NCBI GenBank assembly: GCA_902779675.1
Contig: CACZCK010000025.1
Coordinates: forward strand, 1-39,422
Direction: 5' to 3'
DNA length: 39,422 bases
From: an uncultured Coriobacteriaceae bacterium
GTDB taxonomy: Bacteria > Actinomycetota > Coriobacteriia > Coriobacteriales > Atopobiaceae
Shown here piece by piece: positions 15,820-23,862 of the stretch. The notes beneath the pieces are model-generated. The model made no database searches, was not told the DNA's origin, and saw only the letters and a program-made list of their open reading frames with translations. The translations under genes and the position numbers were made by a program. The first letter of the stretch is position 1. The number at the start of each line of letters is the position of its first letter.

Positions 15820-16305
15820 CTACTTGCCGGCAGTATTGCCCTTTCCGCCGGTTAGGGCACCGGTGATGAGGGCTGCCATGCCGCGTGCGGCGAGCCCGCC
15901 GGCGATGGACTTGGCCGCGATCTCGGCCATGGACGGGGCAGACGAGCCGCTTGAGTTGCCGCCGCCCAGCGCGCTGAGCACGCCACCCAGGTCGAGGCCA
16001 CCTGCGTTGCCCGAGGCCTGCTGTGAGCCGCCGAACAGCGCGCTCGCCAGCTGATGCACGCTGCCGCCGTTCTGGCTCATGAGGGCCGAGGCGAGGTCCT
16101 TGGTGCCGCCCTTGTCCAGCTCTTGGCCAGAAGCCTGCGCCGCCATCTGGGTGATGATGCGGCTCATGTCCTTCTGTGAGATGGTCTCGTCGGTACCGGT
16201 GACCTTTGCGGTGGTGGAGTAGGGGTGCTGGGCAAACTGCGAGAGCATGTCGGGGTTGCTGCCGAGTGCCTTGATGAGCTGCGATGCTGCCGCCTGGACG
16301 TCCAT
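15820..16305 (-). CDS. Hypothetical Gly/Ser/Ala-rich protein
   Basis: The product is 161 residues; the start at 16305 follows AGGAGGA. Residues 1 to about 80 are helical and polar (VQAAASQLIKALGSNPDMLS, then SQKDMSRIITQMAAQASG). The second half is low-complexity Gly/Ala/Ser (GGLDLGGVLSALGGGNSSGS), ending in a mildly hydrophobic helix (IAGGLAARGMAALITGAL). The pattern of alternating Gly-rich loops and short helices recalls DUF937/YidB-like proteins, but I cannot confirm that. No signal peptide. Function unknown. Confidence 0.75.
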   Translation of the reverse strand: MDVQAAASQLIKALGSNPDMLSQFAQHPYSTTAKVTGTDETISQKDMSRIITQMAAQASGQELDKGGTKDLASALMSQNGGSVHQLASALFGGSQQASGNAGGLDLGGVLSALGGGNSSGSSAPSMAEIAAKSIAGGLAARGMAALITGALTGGKGNTAGK

Positions 16306-16481
16306 GGGTCCTCCTATCGCTCGTCCCGGTCCGTGCGTTGCCGCAGGTCGTGCCCCTGTGGCAACGGATGCGCATAGACGTATGGTACTACGCGTGATTC
16401 GCCGTAGGGGATGCTCCTGTCGACCTGCGGTGCGGTATGCTAGTGCGGATGCGACACCACTACAGAAAGTGAGGCTCCACC

Positions 16482-17645
16482 ATGCAGCAGATTGCAGACG
16501 GCGTCTTTTACATTGGCGTGAACGACCACCAGCTCGACCTCTTCGAGGGCCAGTACATCGTGCCCAACGGCATGGCCTACAACTCCTACGTCCTCATTGA
16601 CCAGAAGATTGCCGTCATGGACGGCGTCGACGGCAACTTTGTGGACGAGTGGCTGGGCAACCTCGAGGCCGCGCTCGACGGCCGCACGCCCGACTACCTC
16701 ATCGTTCAGCACATGGAACCCGACCACAGCGGCTCGATCCAGGCTTTTGTGGAGCGCTACCCCGAGGCAACCATCGTTGCTAGCATGGGCGCTTTCAACA
16801 TGATGCTCAACTACTTTGGCACCAAGTTCGAGGGCCACAACCTGGTGGTCAAGGAGGGCAGCACGCTCTCGCTGGGCACCAAGGAGTTGCGTTTTGTGGC
16901 TGCGCCCAACGTGCACTGGCCCGAGGTCATCTTTACCTACGACGCCACCGACAAGGTGCTCTTTACTGCCGACGCCTTTGGCAAGTTTGGCGCGCTTGAC
17001 GTCGAGGAGGACTGGGACTGCGAGGCTCGCCGCTACTACTTTGGCATCGTGGGCAAGTTCGGCAAGAACGTGCAGGCGGCGCTGGCCAAGGTGGCCAAGC
17101 TTGATGTGCAGGTTATCTGCCCGCTGCATGGCCCCATCCTGTCCGAGAACCTCGAGCACTACATCGGCCAGTACCAGACCTGGTCCAGCTACGGCGTCGA
17201 GACGGCTGGCGTGGTGATCGCCTACAGCAGCGTCTATGGCCACACCAAGGAGGCCGTCGAGCTGCTGGCTGCCAAGCTCGAGGAGAAGGGCTGCCCGCGC
17301 GTGGTGGTCACCGACCTCGCCCGCGACGACCAGGCCGAGGCTGTGGAGGACGCTTTCCGACACGGACACCTGGTGCTCGCCACCACCACCTACTGCGGTG
17401 GTGTCTTCCCGGCCATGGAGCAGTTCATCCATCACCTGCTCGACCACGCCTTCCAGAAGCGCACCGTGGCCTTTGTGGAGAACGGTAGCTGGATGCCTAC
17501 CGCCACCAAGGGCATGCGCGCTCTTATGGAGCAGTGCGCCGACATCACCTTTGCCGAGAACAACGTGACCGTCAAGGGTTCGCTCAACGACGCCTCGCGC
17601 GCCCAGATTGACGCCCTTGCCGCGGAGCTGGCCGCTCAGTTCTAG
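16482..17645 (+). CDS. fprA: Flavodiiron protein (A-type flavoprotein, FprA-like)
   Basis: The product is 387 residues. Residues 1-240 form the metallo-beta-lactamase-like diiron domain; ligand candidates are H77, E79 and D81 (QHMEPDHSGS), H146 (APNVHWPEV), D165 (FTADAFG) and H217 (CPLHGP). Residues about 245-387 form a flavodoxin domain with the FMN loop AYSSVYGHTKEA and NGSWMPTATKGM. No rubredoxin domain is fused, so an external electron donor is needed. The family reduces O2 to water and/or NO to N2O in the cytoplasm of anaerobes. A GTGAGG site precedes the start. It is monocistronic with its own strong terminator. Confidence 0.95.
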   Translation: MQQIADGVFYIGVNDHQLDLFEGQYIVPNGMAYNSYVLIDQKIAVMDGVDGNFVDEWLGNLEAALDGRTPDYLIVQHMEPDHSGSIQAFVERYPEATIVASMGAFNMMLNYFGTKFEGHNLVVKEGSTLSLGTKELRFVAAPNVHWPEVIFTYDATDKVLFTADAFGKFGALDVEEDWDCEARRYYFGIVGKFGKNVQAALAKVAKLDVQVICPLHGPILSENLEHYIGQYQTWSSYGVETAGVVIAYSSVYGHTKEAVELLAAKLEEKGCPRVVVTDLARDDQAEAVEDAFRHGHLVLATTTYCGGVFPAMEQFIHHLLDHAFQKRTVAFVENGSWMPTATKGMRALMEQCADITFAENNVTVKGSLNDASRAQIDALAAELAAQF

Positions 17646-17669
17646 GCGCAACTCAAAACTGCAACACGA

Positions 17670-17713
17670 GGGGCCGCCCGCTTCTGGTCAAACGGAGGCG
17701 GGCGGCCCCTTTT
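17670..17713 (+). terminator. Intrinsic terminator of the flavodiiron gene
   Basis: GGGGCCGCCCGC (17670-17681) pairs perfectly over 12 bp with GCGGGCGGCCCC (17698-17709), followed by TTTT. It begins 25 bp after the stop. Confidence 0.92.
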
Positions 17714-17741
17714 GCCTTCTTTCCGCAAGCTCGGCGCGCGC

Positions 17742-17939
17742 CGTACAGTAATACAACAAATCGATGCCATAAATTTCAAGATATCAGTGATTCTAAGGTG
17801 TCCTTCCAGAGACCGCTCTTTGAACGGTGCCTCTTACCTCGCCTTTTTCGGGTGCCGATACTCCCTATAGGGCAATACGACACCCTATAATTACTGATAA
17901 GTTGAAATTTATGGCATCGACTTGTTGTTTTACTGTACG
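17742..17939. repeat. 198-bp MITE-like element with ~61-bp terminal inverted repeats
   Basis: The left arm from 17742 and the reverse complement of the right arm ending at 17939 both start CGTACAGTAA and share TCGATGCCATAAATTTCAA. About 54 of the first 61 positions agree. The centre (about 75 bp) encodes nothing and contains CCCTATAGGG. The arms are AT-rich compared with the surroundings. Size and structure fit a miniature inverted-repeat element; no clear target-site duplication is visible. As RNA it would make a very long hairpin. Confidence 0.7.
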
Positions 17940-18513
17940 AGGGTCACCCGGCAGATCTTCTGCTGAGCGAGGTCGCTTTTCTGAGGCCCCGCTGGCCTTG
18001 CTCATGGACCACAGAGCACGTGGACGGTCCGCTTGGGGCCGCGTTTGGGTCTTTGCGAAAGGCTATAGGCGCAATTAGTCGCATCTAAGGGGCAAGGGCG
18101 GGTTCGTTTGCGACGCGCTATTTGACTGGGGTGCACACTCGGCGCTTCTTGCTTTTGGCCCACAAGCCGTTTACCAGCAAATATAAATAATAAAACAAAA
18201 AGTATCCCCGCCGAGTGCGTCACCCCCTAAAGTAGCCGAGGCAAAAGAGGGCGTTGTTTGTGTTTCGAAGAGCCGCAAACTGACGCCGGGCGGCCCTGCG
18301 GCAAGGAAGAGCCTCCTCTTGCGGCCAGTTTGCACAGGCCACGAGAGCTTTCTGTGCAAGTGCCATTCTGGCAACGTACAAAGCTCTGCCCTTTACAAGT
18401 TTCTGCAGCAAATTCGGTAAAAACCAGGTGCGGTATCGGTAAGATGAAATGTGATACAGATGAAGCGGCCATTTGACTGGCCGCTTAGCAGCTAACAGCA
18501 GTAGGAGAGGTAT
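17940..18513 (+). promoter_or_regulatory. Upstream region and structured leader of the rnf operon
   Basis: No gene is convincing. An inverted repeat (GGGGTGCACACTCGGCG at 18128-18144 and its near complement at 18209-18226) brackets an AT-rich stretch (18178-18205) that could hold the promoter. After it come consecutive hairpins: GCAAACTG/CAGTTTGC (18275-18333), TGCACAG/CTGTGCA (18331-18358, sharing three bases with the first), TGCCA/TGGCA (about 18360-18372), and AAGCGGCCA/TGGCCGCTT (18462-18485, just before the rnfC ribosome site). It does not match a riboswitch I recognise. Confidence 0.5.
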
Positions 18514-19860
18514 ATGGAGCGCTTTGGGGGTGGCGCGCTCGCGCGCTCGCGCTCTGTGGAACTAAAGGGAATTCACATCCCGCACAACAAGGCGACGGCC
18601 GAGCAGGAAACGACAGTCATGCCGCTTCCGAGCAAGGTCATGCTGCCCATGCAGCAGCATGTGGGTGCCCCGTGCGTTCCGCAGGTCAAACGAAGGCAGC
18701 ATGTGGAGGTCGGTCAGCTCATCGGTCATTCCGATGCGCGGCTGACCTGCGACATCTATTCGCCGGTGTCAGGAATCGTCAAGGAGATCCGCCAGGTCCA
18801 CTATTCAAACGGCTGGTCTGACGAGGCCGTGGTCATCGAGCCCGACGGCGAGCAGGTGGTGCACGAGTCCGTGCGCAAGCCCGAGGTCACCGACTTCGCC
18901 AGCCTGGTCGAGGCGCTCAAGCACAGTGGCATCGTGGGCCTGGGCGGCGCCGGCTTCCCGGCCTGGGCCAAGATGAACACCGACCTCAGCAGCATCGACA
19001 CGTGGCTGGTCAACGGCGCCGAGTGCGAGCCATACCTCTCCACGGACTACCGCGAGATGGTCGAGCACGCCGACACCGTGCTCGAGGGCATCAAGGCCTG
19101 CCTCGACTTTTCGGGCGTGCCGCGCTCGTTGATCTGCATCGAGGACAACAAGCCTCGCGCCATCGAGCTGCTGCGCCAGATGGCGGCCGACGACCCGCGC
19201 ATCGACGTCTTCGAGCTGCCCGCGCGCTACCCGCAGGGCGCCAGCCGCGTGATCCTGCGCAACGTGACCGGCCGCTCGGTGCCGCGCGGCGGCCACCTCA
19301 CCGACGTAGGCGCGCTGCTCTATAACGTGACCACCATGAGCGAGATCGGGCGTTACCTGCGCACCGGCATGCCGCTCACCAAGCGTCGCCTGACGGTGAT
19401 GGGCGACGCCATCGCCCGACCGCAGAACCTCGAGGTCGTGGTGGGCACACCCATCTCCGAGATTCTGGAGTACTGCGGCTGCGCGCCAGGCCCGCGCAAG
19501 GTGATCATCGGCGGACCCATGATGGGCACCACGCAGGTCGAGCTCGACGTGCCCATCGTGCGCCAGAACTGCGGACTGTTGGCCTTTGGCGTCAACGGCC
19601 CGGTGGTCCCGCGCCAGACGGCCTGCATCAAGTGCAGCCGCTGCATCGATCACTGCCCCATCCGGCTGTCGCCCATCGAAATCCACAAGGCCTATATCAA
19701 CCGCGATACGGCCCGCCTCGACGAGCTGATGGCCGACCTCTGCGTGGAGTGCGGCACCTGCTCGTACGTGTGCCCGTCCAAGCAGCCGCTCGTGCAGTCC
19801 ACCCATCTTGCTCGCGCGCTTTTGCGCGCCGAGCAGCGCAAGGCAAAGGGGAGGCGATAG
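18514..19860 (+). CDS. rnfC: Rnf complex subunit RnfC
   Basis: The product is 448 residues; TAGGAGAGG lies just upstream. RnfC is the peripheral, NADH-binding subunit of the ferredoxin:NAD+ oxidoreductase that pumps Na+ or H+. The N-terminal barrel-sandwich part (GIHIPHNKATAEQ, then VSGIVKEI) is followed by a nucleotide/FMN-binding region (GIVGLGGAGFPAWAKM and NGAECEPYLSTDYR). Two [4Fe-4S] motifs close the protein: C371, C374, C377, C381 (CIKCSRCIDHCP) and C410, C413, C416, C420 (CVECGTCSYVCP). It is the first gene of rnfCDGEAB and ends 1 bp before rnfD. Confidence 0.96.
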   Translation: MERFGGGALARSRSVELKGIHIPHNKATAEQETTVMPLPSKVMLPMQQHVGAPCVPQVKRRQHVEVGQLIGHSDARLTCDIYSPVSGIVKEIRQVHYSNGWSDEAVVIEPDGEQVVHESVRKPEVTDFASLVEALKHSGIVGLGGAGFPAWAKMNTDLSSIDTWLVNGAECEPYLSTDYREMVEHADTVLEGIKACLDFSGVPRSLICIEDNKPRAIELLRQMAADDPRIDVFELPARYPQGASRVILRNVTGRSVPRGGHLTDVGALLYNVTTMSEIGRYLRTGMPLTKRRLTVMGDAIARPQNLEVVVGTPISEILEYCGCAPGPRKVIIGGPMMGTTQVELDVPIVRQNCGLLAFGVNGPVVPRQTACIKCSRCIDHCPIRLSPIEIHKAYINRDTARLDELMADLCVECGTCSYVCPSKQPLVQSTHLARALLRAEQRKAKGRR

Positions 19861-19861
19861 C

Positions 19862-20890
19862 ATGGCGCTCTTCAAGAGGCACGAGGAACCCGTCAACCTC
19901 GACAACCCCGCTAACAACCCCCTGGTCCTGCGTCCGGCCCCGCAGATCTCCAGCGCTGTGACCACGCACATCATCATGCGCGACGTGCTGGTGGCGTTGG
20001 CTCCGGCAACCGTGATGGCCCTCGTCAACTTTGGCTGGCACGCCGCCCTCGTCATTGCCACCTCGATCGCGTCCTGCGTGGGCTTTGAGTACCTGTGGTG
20101 CCGCCTGCGCAAGACCCCGCAGACCATCGGCGACCTGTCCGCCGCCGTCACCGGCCTGCTCCTGGCGTTCAACGTGCCCTCCACGCTGCCGCTCTACATG
20201 GTGGTCATTGGCGCCTTCGTAGCCATCATCATGACCAAGGAGCTCTTTGGCGGCATCGGCAAGAACTTTGCCAACCCCGCCATCGTGGGACGCATCTTCT
20301 TGGCTGTGGCCTTCCCGGTGGCTATGACCAACTTCGTTCCCTCGTCCGTGCTCCTGCCCGAGCAGGCGGCCTTCGACCTGGTGAGCTCTGCCACGCCCTT
20401 GGCGGCCTCGGCGCAGCCGCATTCTTACCTGCGGCTGCTGCTGGGTATACATGCGGGCGTGCTGGGCGAGACGAGTGCGGCCGCGCTGCTGCTGGGCATG
20501 GTCTTTTTGCTCTATCGCCCCGTCATTACATGGCACATCCCCGTGGCCTACATGGGCACGGTGGCCGTGCTCAGCCTGCTGGCGGGCAAGGACGTGGTCG
20601 CGCAGCTGCTCTCGGGCGGCCTGGTGCTGGGTGCCATCTACATGGCCACCGACTACTCCACCTGTCCGGCCACCAAGCGCGGCAAGCTGGTCTTTGGCAT
20701 TGGCTGTGGGCTCATCACCTGCCTCATCCGCTTCTTTGGCAACCTCAACGAGGGCGTGGCCTACTCCATCCTGTTCATGAACCTGCTGGTGCCCTACATC
20801 GACCAGCTGACGCCCAACATCCCCGTGGGCGGCGAGGCCATCATGGCCGAGCGCCGTCGTGCCAAGAGGGGAGGGAAGGCCCATGAGTAG
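19862..20890 (+). CDS. rnfD: Rnf complex subunit RnfD
   Basis: The product is 342 residues. It is an integral membrane subunit with about nine hydrophobic segments. The covalent FMN attachment threonine is visible in SSATPL (T178). Family landmarks include LRPAPQIS near the N-terminus, a TKELFGGIGKNFANPAIVGR loop and the MATDYSTCPATKRG loop. The start at 19862 directly follows the rnfC stop; a short AGGGGAGGCG site precedes it. Its end overlaps rnfG by 8 bp, indicating translational coupling. Confidence 0.95.
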   Translation: MALFKRHEEPVNLDNPANNPLVLRPAPQISSAVTTHIIMRDVLVALAPATVMALVNFGWHAALVIATSIASCVGFEYLWCRLRKTPQTIGDLSAAVTGLLLAFNVPSTLPLYMVVIGAFVAIIMTKELFGGIGKNFANPAIVGRIFLAVAFPVAMTNFVPSSVLLPEQAAFDLVSSATPLAASAQPHSYLRLLLGIHAGVLGETSAAALLLGMVFLLYRPVITWHIPVAYMGTVAVLSLLAGKDVVAQLLSGGLVLGAIYMATDYSTCPATKRGKLVFGIGCGLITCLIRFFGNLNEGVAYSILFMNLLVPYIDQLTPNIPVGGEAIMAERRRAKRGGKAHE

Positions 20891-21434
20891 CACTGGATCT
20901 CGCTCGTCTGCGCTCGAAACCGTGCGCCCCGTGGTGGTGCTGGTGGCCATCTGCATGCTGGCGGGCGCGCTGCTAGGCGTGGTGCACTACGTGACCGACC
21001 CAGTGGCGCAGGCCAATGCCGATCGCAAGGCACAGGAGACCTACGCGCAGCTGGTGCCCCAGGCGGCGCTGTTCGAGCCCGTTGACTGCACGGTAGAAGG
21101 ATGCACCGCCGCGCTCGAGGCCCGCGACGCGTCGGGTGCTGTCATTGCCCACGTCATCGTGGCGCAGAGCAAGGGCTACGGTGGCCAAGTGCCCATCGCG
21201 GTGGCCTTTGGCACCGACGGCACCGTGACCAGCATCACGACCATGGCCAACGACGAGACTCCGGGCCTGGGTACCAAGATCGCCAACGACTCCTACATCG
21301 GGCAGTACGTGGGCCTCGCTGCCGAGTCCATCACCGCCGATGACATCGACCTCATCAGCGGCGCCACGATCTCGTCGAAGGCGGCGCTCTCGGCATTCAA
21401 CATCGCAGTTACGGCATACGAGGAGGTGCGCTGA
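20883..21434 (+). CDS. rnfG: Rnf complex subunit RnfG
   Basis: The product is 183 residues, starting inside the end of rnfD (8-bp overlap, AGGGGAGGG upstream). One N-terminal membrane anchor (VVVLVAICMLAGALLGVVHYV, residues 17-37) is followed by an extracytoplasmic FMN-binding domain. The covalent FMN threonine lies in LISGATISSKA (T162). PGLGTKI is also typical. RnfG passes electrons with RnfD on the outer side of the membrane complex. Two extra cysteines (C69, C74) are present near the middle. Confidence 0.94.
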   Translation: MSSTGSRSSALETVRPVVVLVAICMLAGALLGVVHYVTDPVAQANADRKAQETYAQLVPQAALFEPVDCTVEGCTAALEARDASGAVIAHVIVAQSKGYGGQVPIAVAFGTDGTVTSITTMANDETPGLGTKIANDSYIGQYVGLAAESITADDIDLISGATISSKAALSAFNIAVTAYEEVR

Positions 21435-22243
21435 TGGCTGAGAAGACCGCTGCTACCACGAGCGAGCCCACGCTCGCACAGACCTTCTCCCGCGGCCTGC
21501 TCGAGGAGAACCCGTCCCTGCGCCAGATGCTGGGCCTGTGTCCCACGCTGGCCGTGACCACCGCCGTCACCAACGGCTTGGGCATGGGCGTGGCCACCAC
21601 CTTCGTGCTGGTCTGCTCCGGCGTGGTGGTTTCGCTGCTGCGCAAGGTCATTCCCTCGTCGGTGCGCATTCCCTCGTTCATCACCATCATCGCCAGCTTT
21701 GTGACGATGGTCATGATGCTGGTCAAGGCCTACCTGCCCGCGCTCGACGAGGCGCTGGGCATCTACCTGCCGCTCATCGTGGTCAACTGCATCGTGCTGG
21801 GGCGCGCCGAGATGTTTGCCTCCAAGCACGGGCCGGTGGAGGCCGCCGCCGACGGCCTGGGCATGGGCCTGGGTTTTACCATCTCGCTCACGCTGATGTC
21901 GGCCATTCGCGAGGTGCTCGGTGCGGGTACCTTCCTGGGCGTGCGTGTGCTGCCGCCCTTTGTGGAGCCCATGATCATCATGGTCATGCCGGCCGGCGGC
22001 TTTGCGGTGCTGGGCGTGCTCATTGCCGCCTCGGTGTGGATCGAGGAGCATCCGCGTCACAAAACCCGCTACGTGCGCAAGAAGGTGGGCCCCTCGGCCA
22101 GCCTTTGCGCCGCGTGCCCCATCAACTGCGGCATCGGCGACCCCACCGACGAGGCCTGTGCCAAGGACGAGTTTGTCGAGATGCTCGAGGCAGCGGTCGC
22201 CGCGGCCAAGCGCGAGAAAGAGGAGAGGGAGGGTGATGCCTGA
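21434..22243 (+). CDS. rnfE: Rnf complex subunit RnfE with Cys-containing C-terminal tail
   Basis: The product is 269 residues, overlapping rnfG by one base (TGATG). About six membrane segments fill residues 35-203, with the paired conserved cysteines of this family in LGLCPTLAVT (C36) and VVNCIVLGRAE (C119). RnfA and RnfE jointly hold a membrane [2Fe-2S] cluster. Unlike the usual ~200-230-residue RnfE, there is a hydrophilic tail from about residue 205 with cysteines C225, C228, C232 and C242 (C-x2-C-x3-C-x9-C), then a charged helix. The tail could bind an extra metal or Fe-S centre; this is an inference. Confidence 0.93.
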   Translation: MAEKTAATTSEPTLAQTFSRGLLEENPSLRQMLGLCPTLAVTTAVTNGLGMGVATTFVLVCSGVVVSLLRKVIPSSVRIPSFITIIASFVTMVMMLVKAYLPALDEALGIYLPLIVVNCIVLGRAEMFASKHGPVEAAADGLGMGLGFTISLTLMSAIREVLGAGTFLGVRVLPPFVEPMIIMVMPAGGFAVLGVLIAASVWIEEHPRHKTRYVRKKVGPSASLCAACPINCGIGDPTDEACAKDEFVEMLEAAVAAAKREKEEREGDA

Positions 22244-22833
22244 TGGCACAGTACGCATCCATTCTCTTCAGCATGATTCTGGTCAACAACTTCGTGCTGG
22301 TTAAGTTCCTGGGCATTTGCCCCTTCCTGGGCGTCTCCAAGAAGTTCGACTCGGCCGTGGGCATGGGCTGCGCTGTGACGCTGGTCATGGTCATGGCCAT
22401 CGCCGTCACCTGGCCCATCCAGCAGCTGCTCACGGCCTGGGGTCTCGAGTACCTGCAGACCATCGCCTTCATCTTGGTGATCGCCACGCTCGTGCAGCTG
22501 CTCGAGATGGCCATGAAGCGCTACCTCCCGCCGCTGCATGCGTCGCTGGGTGTGTTCCTGCCGCTCATCACCACCAACTGCGCGGTGCTCGGCGTAACCA
22601 TCCTCACCATCGACGAGGGTTACACCTACCCGCAGGCGCTGGTGGCCGGCCTCGGCGCCGGCCTGGGCTTCCTTCTGGCCATGGTCATCTTCAGCGGCGT
22701 GCGTCGCCGCGTGGAGGAGGCCGAGCCCCCCGAGGTGTTCCAGGGTATGCCCATCACGCTCATCTCGGCGGCCATTACCGCCATGAGCTTCATGGGCTTC
22801 TCTGGCGTCATTGACCACCTGTTTGGCGCGTAG
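22243..22833 (+). CDS. rnfA: Rnf complex subunit RnfA
   Basis: The product is 196 residues, overlapping rnfE by one base. It is a six-TM protein homologous to RnfE, with the expected motifs NNFVLVKFLGICPFLGVSKK (C26) and TTNCAVLGV (Cys near 107), which contribute to the intramembrane [2Fe-2S] site between RnfA and RnfE. The length is typical. The next gene, rnfB, starts 12 bp later behind GGGAGGGG. Confidence 0.96.
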   Translation: MAQYASILFSMILVNNFVLVKFLGICPFLGVSKKFDSAVGMGCAVTLVMVMAIAVTWPIQQLLTAWGLEYLQTIAFILVIATLVQLLEMAMKRYLPPLHASLGVFLPLITTNCAVLGVTILTIDEGYTYPQALVAGLGAGLGFLLAMVIFSGVRRRVEEAEPPEVFQGMPITLISAAITAMSFMGFSGVIDHLFGA

Positions 22834-22845
22834 GGAGGGGCAAAG

Positions 22846-23670
22846 ATGAACTCGATTGTCCTGACCATTGCGCTGGTGGGCACCATCGGCCTCATTGGCT
22901 CGGTGATCTTGGTGATCGCCTCCAAGAAGCTAGCCGTGCAGGAGGATGAGCGCCTGGGCGACGTGCTTGCTATCCTGCCGGGCGCCAACTGCGGCTCGTG
23001 TGGGTACCCGGGCTGCGAGGGCTACGCCAAGGCCATGCTCGAGGGTGCGCCTGTCAACTCGTGCGGCCCCGGTGGCGCCGAGGCTGCCAAGCGCCTGTCG
23101 GAGCTGCTGGGTGTGGACGCCGGCGACGTAGTGGTCAAGCGGGCCATCGTGGCCTGTCGCGGCACCGCCGACCGCGTGGTGCTCCAGGAGCGCGCCGTGT
23201 ACCACGGTGCCCACAGCTGCCGCATCTATGCCACCATGGGTCACCTCTCCGACGGCTGCACCGACGGCTGCATCGGATACGGCGACTGCATGGCCACCTG
23301 CCCCTACGGGGCCATCTCGCTCAACAAGAACCACGTGGCCGTGGTGGACCCGGCGGTCTGCATTGGCTGCGGCCTCTGCACCACTATCTGCCCGCGTCAC
23401 CTTATTAGTCTGGTGGAGAAGAGCGACGTCGAAGAGGTCTCGTTCGTGCTGTGCCACAACACCCTCACGGGCAAGCGCGCCAAAGACTCGTGCGCCAACA
23501 CCTGCTTGGGTTGCCGCAAGTGCGTCAAGGTGTGCCCGCAGCACTGCATCGAGGTCGTGGACAACGTTGCCCACATCGACATCTCCAAGTGCGTGGGCTG
23601 CAAGGTCTGCATGGGTGTCTGCCCCGAGGGAGCCATCTACCCGCTGAGCTGGGTGCGCAAGCCCGCGTAG
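22846..23670 (+). CDS. rnfB: Rnf complex subunit RnfB (ferredoxin entry)
   Basis: The product is 274 residues. An N-terminal membrane anchor (residues 3-26) is followed by the four-Cys [4Fe-4S] domain (C49, C52, C57 in NCGSCGYPGCEGYAKA, and C73). The rest carries ferredoxin-like clusters: C138/142/148/152, C172/175/178/182 (CIGCGLCTTICP), C216-C230 (CANTCLGCRKCVKVCP) and C249/252/255/259 (CVGCKVCMGVCP). RnfB accepts electrons from ferredoxin on the cytoplasmic side. It is the last gene of the operon, followed within 6 bp by a terminator hairpin. Confidence 0.96.
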   Translation: MNSIVLTIALVGTIGLIGSVILVIASKKLAVQEDERLGDVLAILPGANCGSCGYPGCEGYAKAMLEGAPVNSCGPGGAEAAKRLSELLGVDAGDVVVKRAIVACRGTADRVVLQERAVYHGAHSCRIYATMGHLSDGCTDGCIGYGDCMATCPYGAISLNKNHVAVVDPAVCIGCGLCTTICPRHLISLVEKSDVEEVSFVLCHNTLTGKRAKDSCANTCLGCRKCVKVCPQHCIEVVDNVAHIDISKCVGCKVCMGVCPEGAIYPLSWVRKPA

Positions 23671-23675
23671 GGTCT

Positions 23676-23710
23676 CCTCGCGTAAGAGGGGCAGCTCCCT
23701 TTGCGCGAGG
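23676..23710 (+). terminator. Hairpin terminator after rnfB
   Basis: CCTCGCG (23676-23682) pairs with CGCGAGG (23704-23710), with an inner GGGGCAGCTCCC stem and CCCTTT. It is related in sequence to the hairpin at 35832-35864. Confidence 0.65.
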
Positions 23711-23729
23711 ACTATCCTTCTTGCGTGGA

Positions 23730-23789
23730 GCGGCAGAATCTGCGGACCAGTTGCTGCTGAGCAGGCCACTGGTCCGCGTTTTCTGCCGC
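23730..23789. repeat. Nested two-tier hairpin
   Basis: Outer arms GCGGCAGAA (23730-23738) and TTCTGCCGC (23781-23789), and inner arms GCGGACCAGT (23742-23751) and ACTGGTCCGC (23768-23777), are both perfect. It lies between the rnf operon and a convergent lipoprotein gene. It may be a second terminator for rnf (GTTTT follows the inner stem). Confidence 0.7.
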
Positions 23790-23806
23790 GAGTGATTCTG
23801 TGTAGA

Positions 23807-23839
23807 CGAAAAGGGAGCAGCCCGTGTGGACTGCCCCCT
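23807..23839 (-). terminator. Intrinsic terminator of the lipoprotein gene
   Basis: On the minus strand GGGGGCAG pairs with CTGCTCCC (one G-T), 10-nt loop, followed by TTTT. It starts 24 bp after the stop at 23863. Confidence 0.75.
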
Positions 23840-23862
23840 AGTGCGTTCTTTGTCTTGACTCG

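Noticed and set aside
16440..17651. 403-codon minus-strand frame opposite the flavodiiron gene
   Set aside because: The plus strand encodes a complete recognised protein; the antisense frame has no family features.
18258..18485. FMN or cobalamin riboswitch before rnf
   Set aside because: None of the conserved core sequences of those classes could be found; only hairpins are visible.
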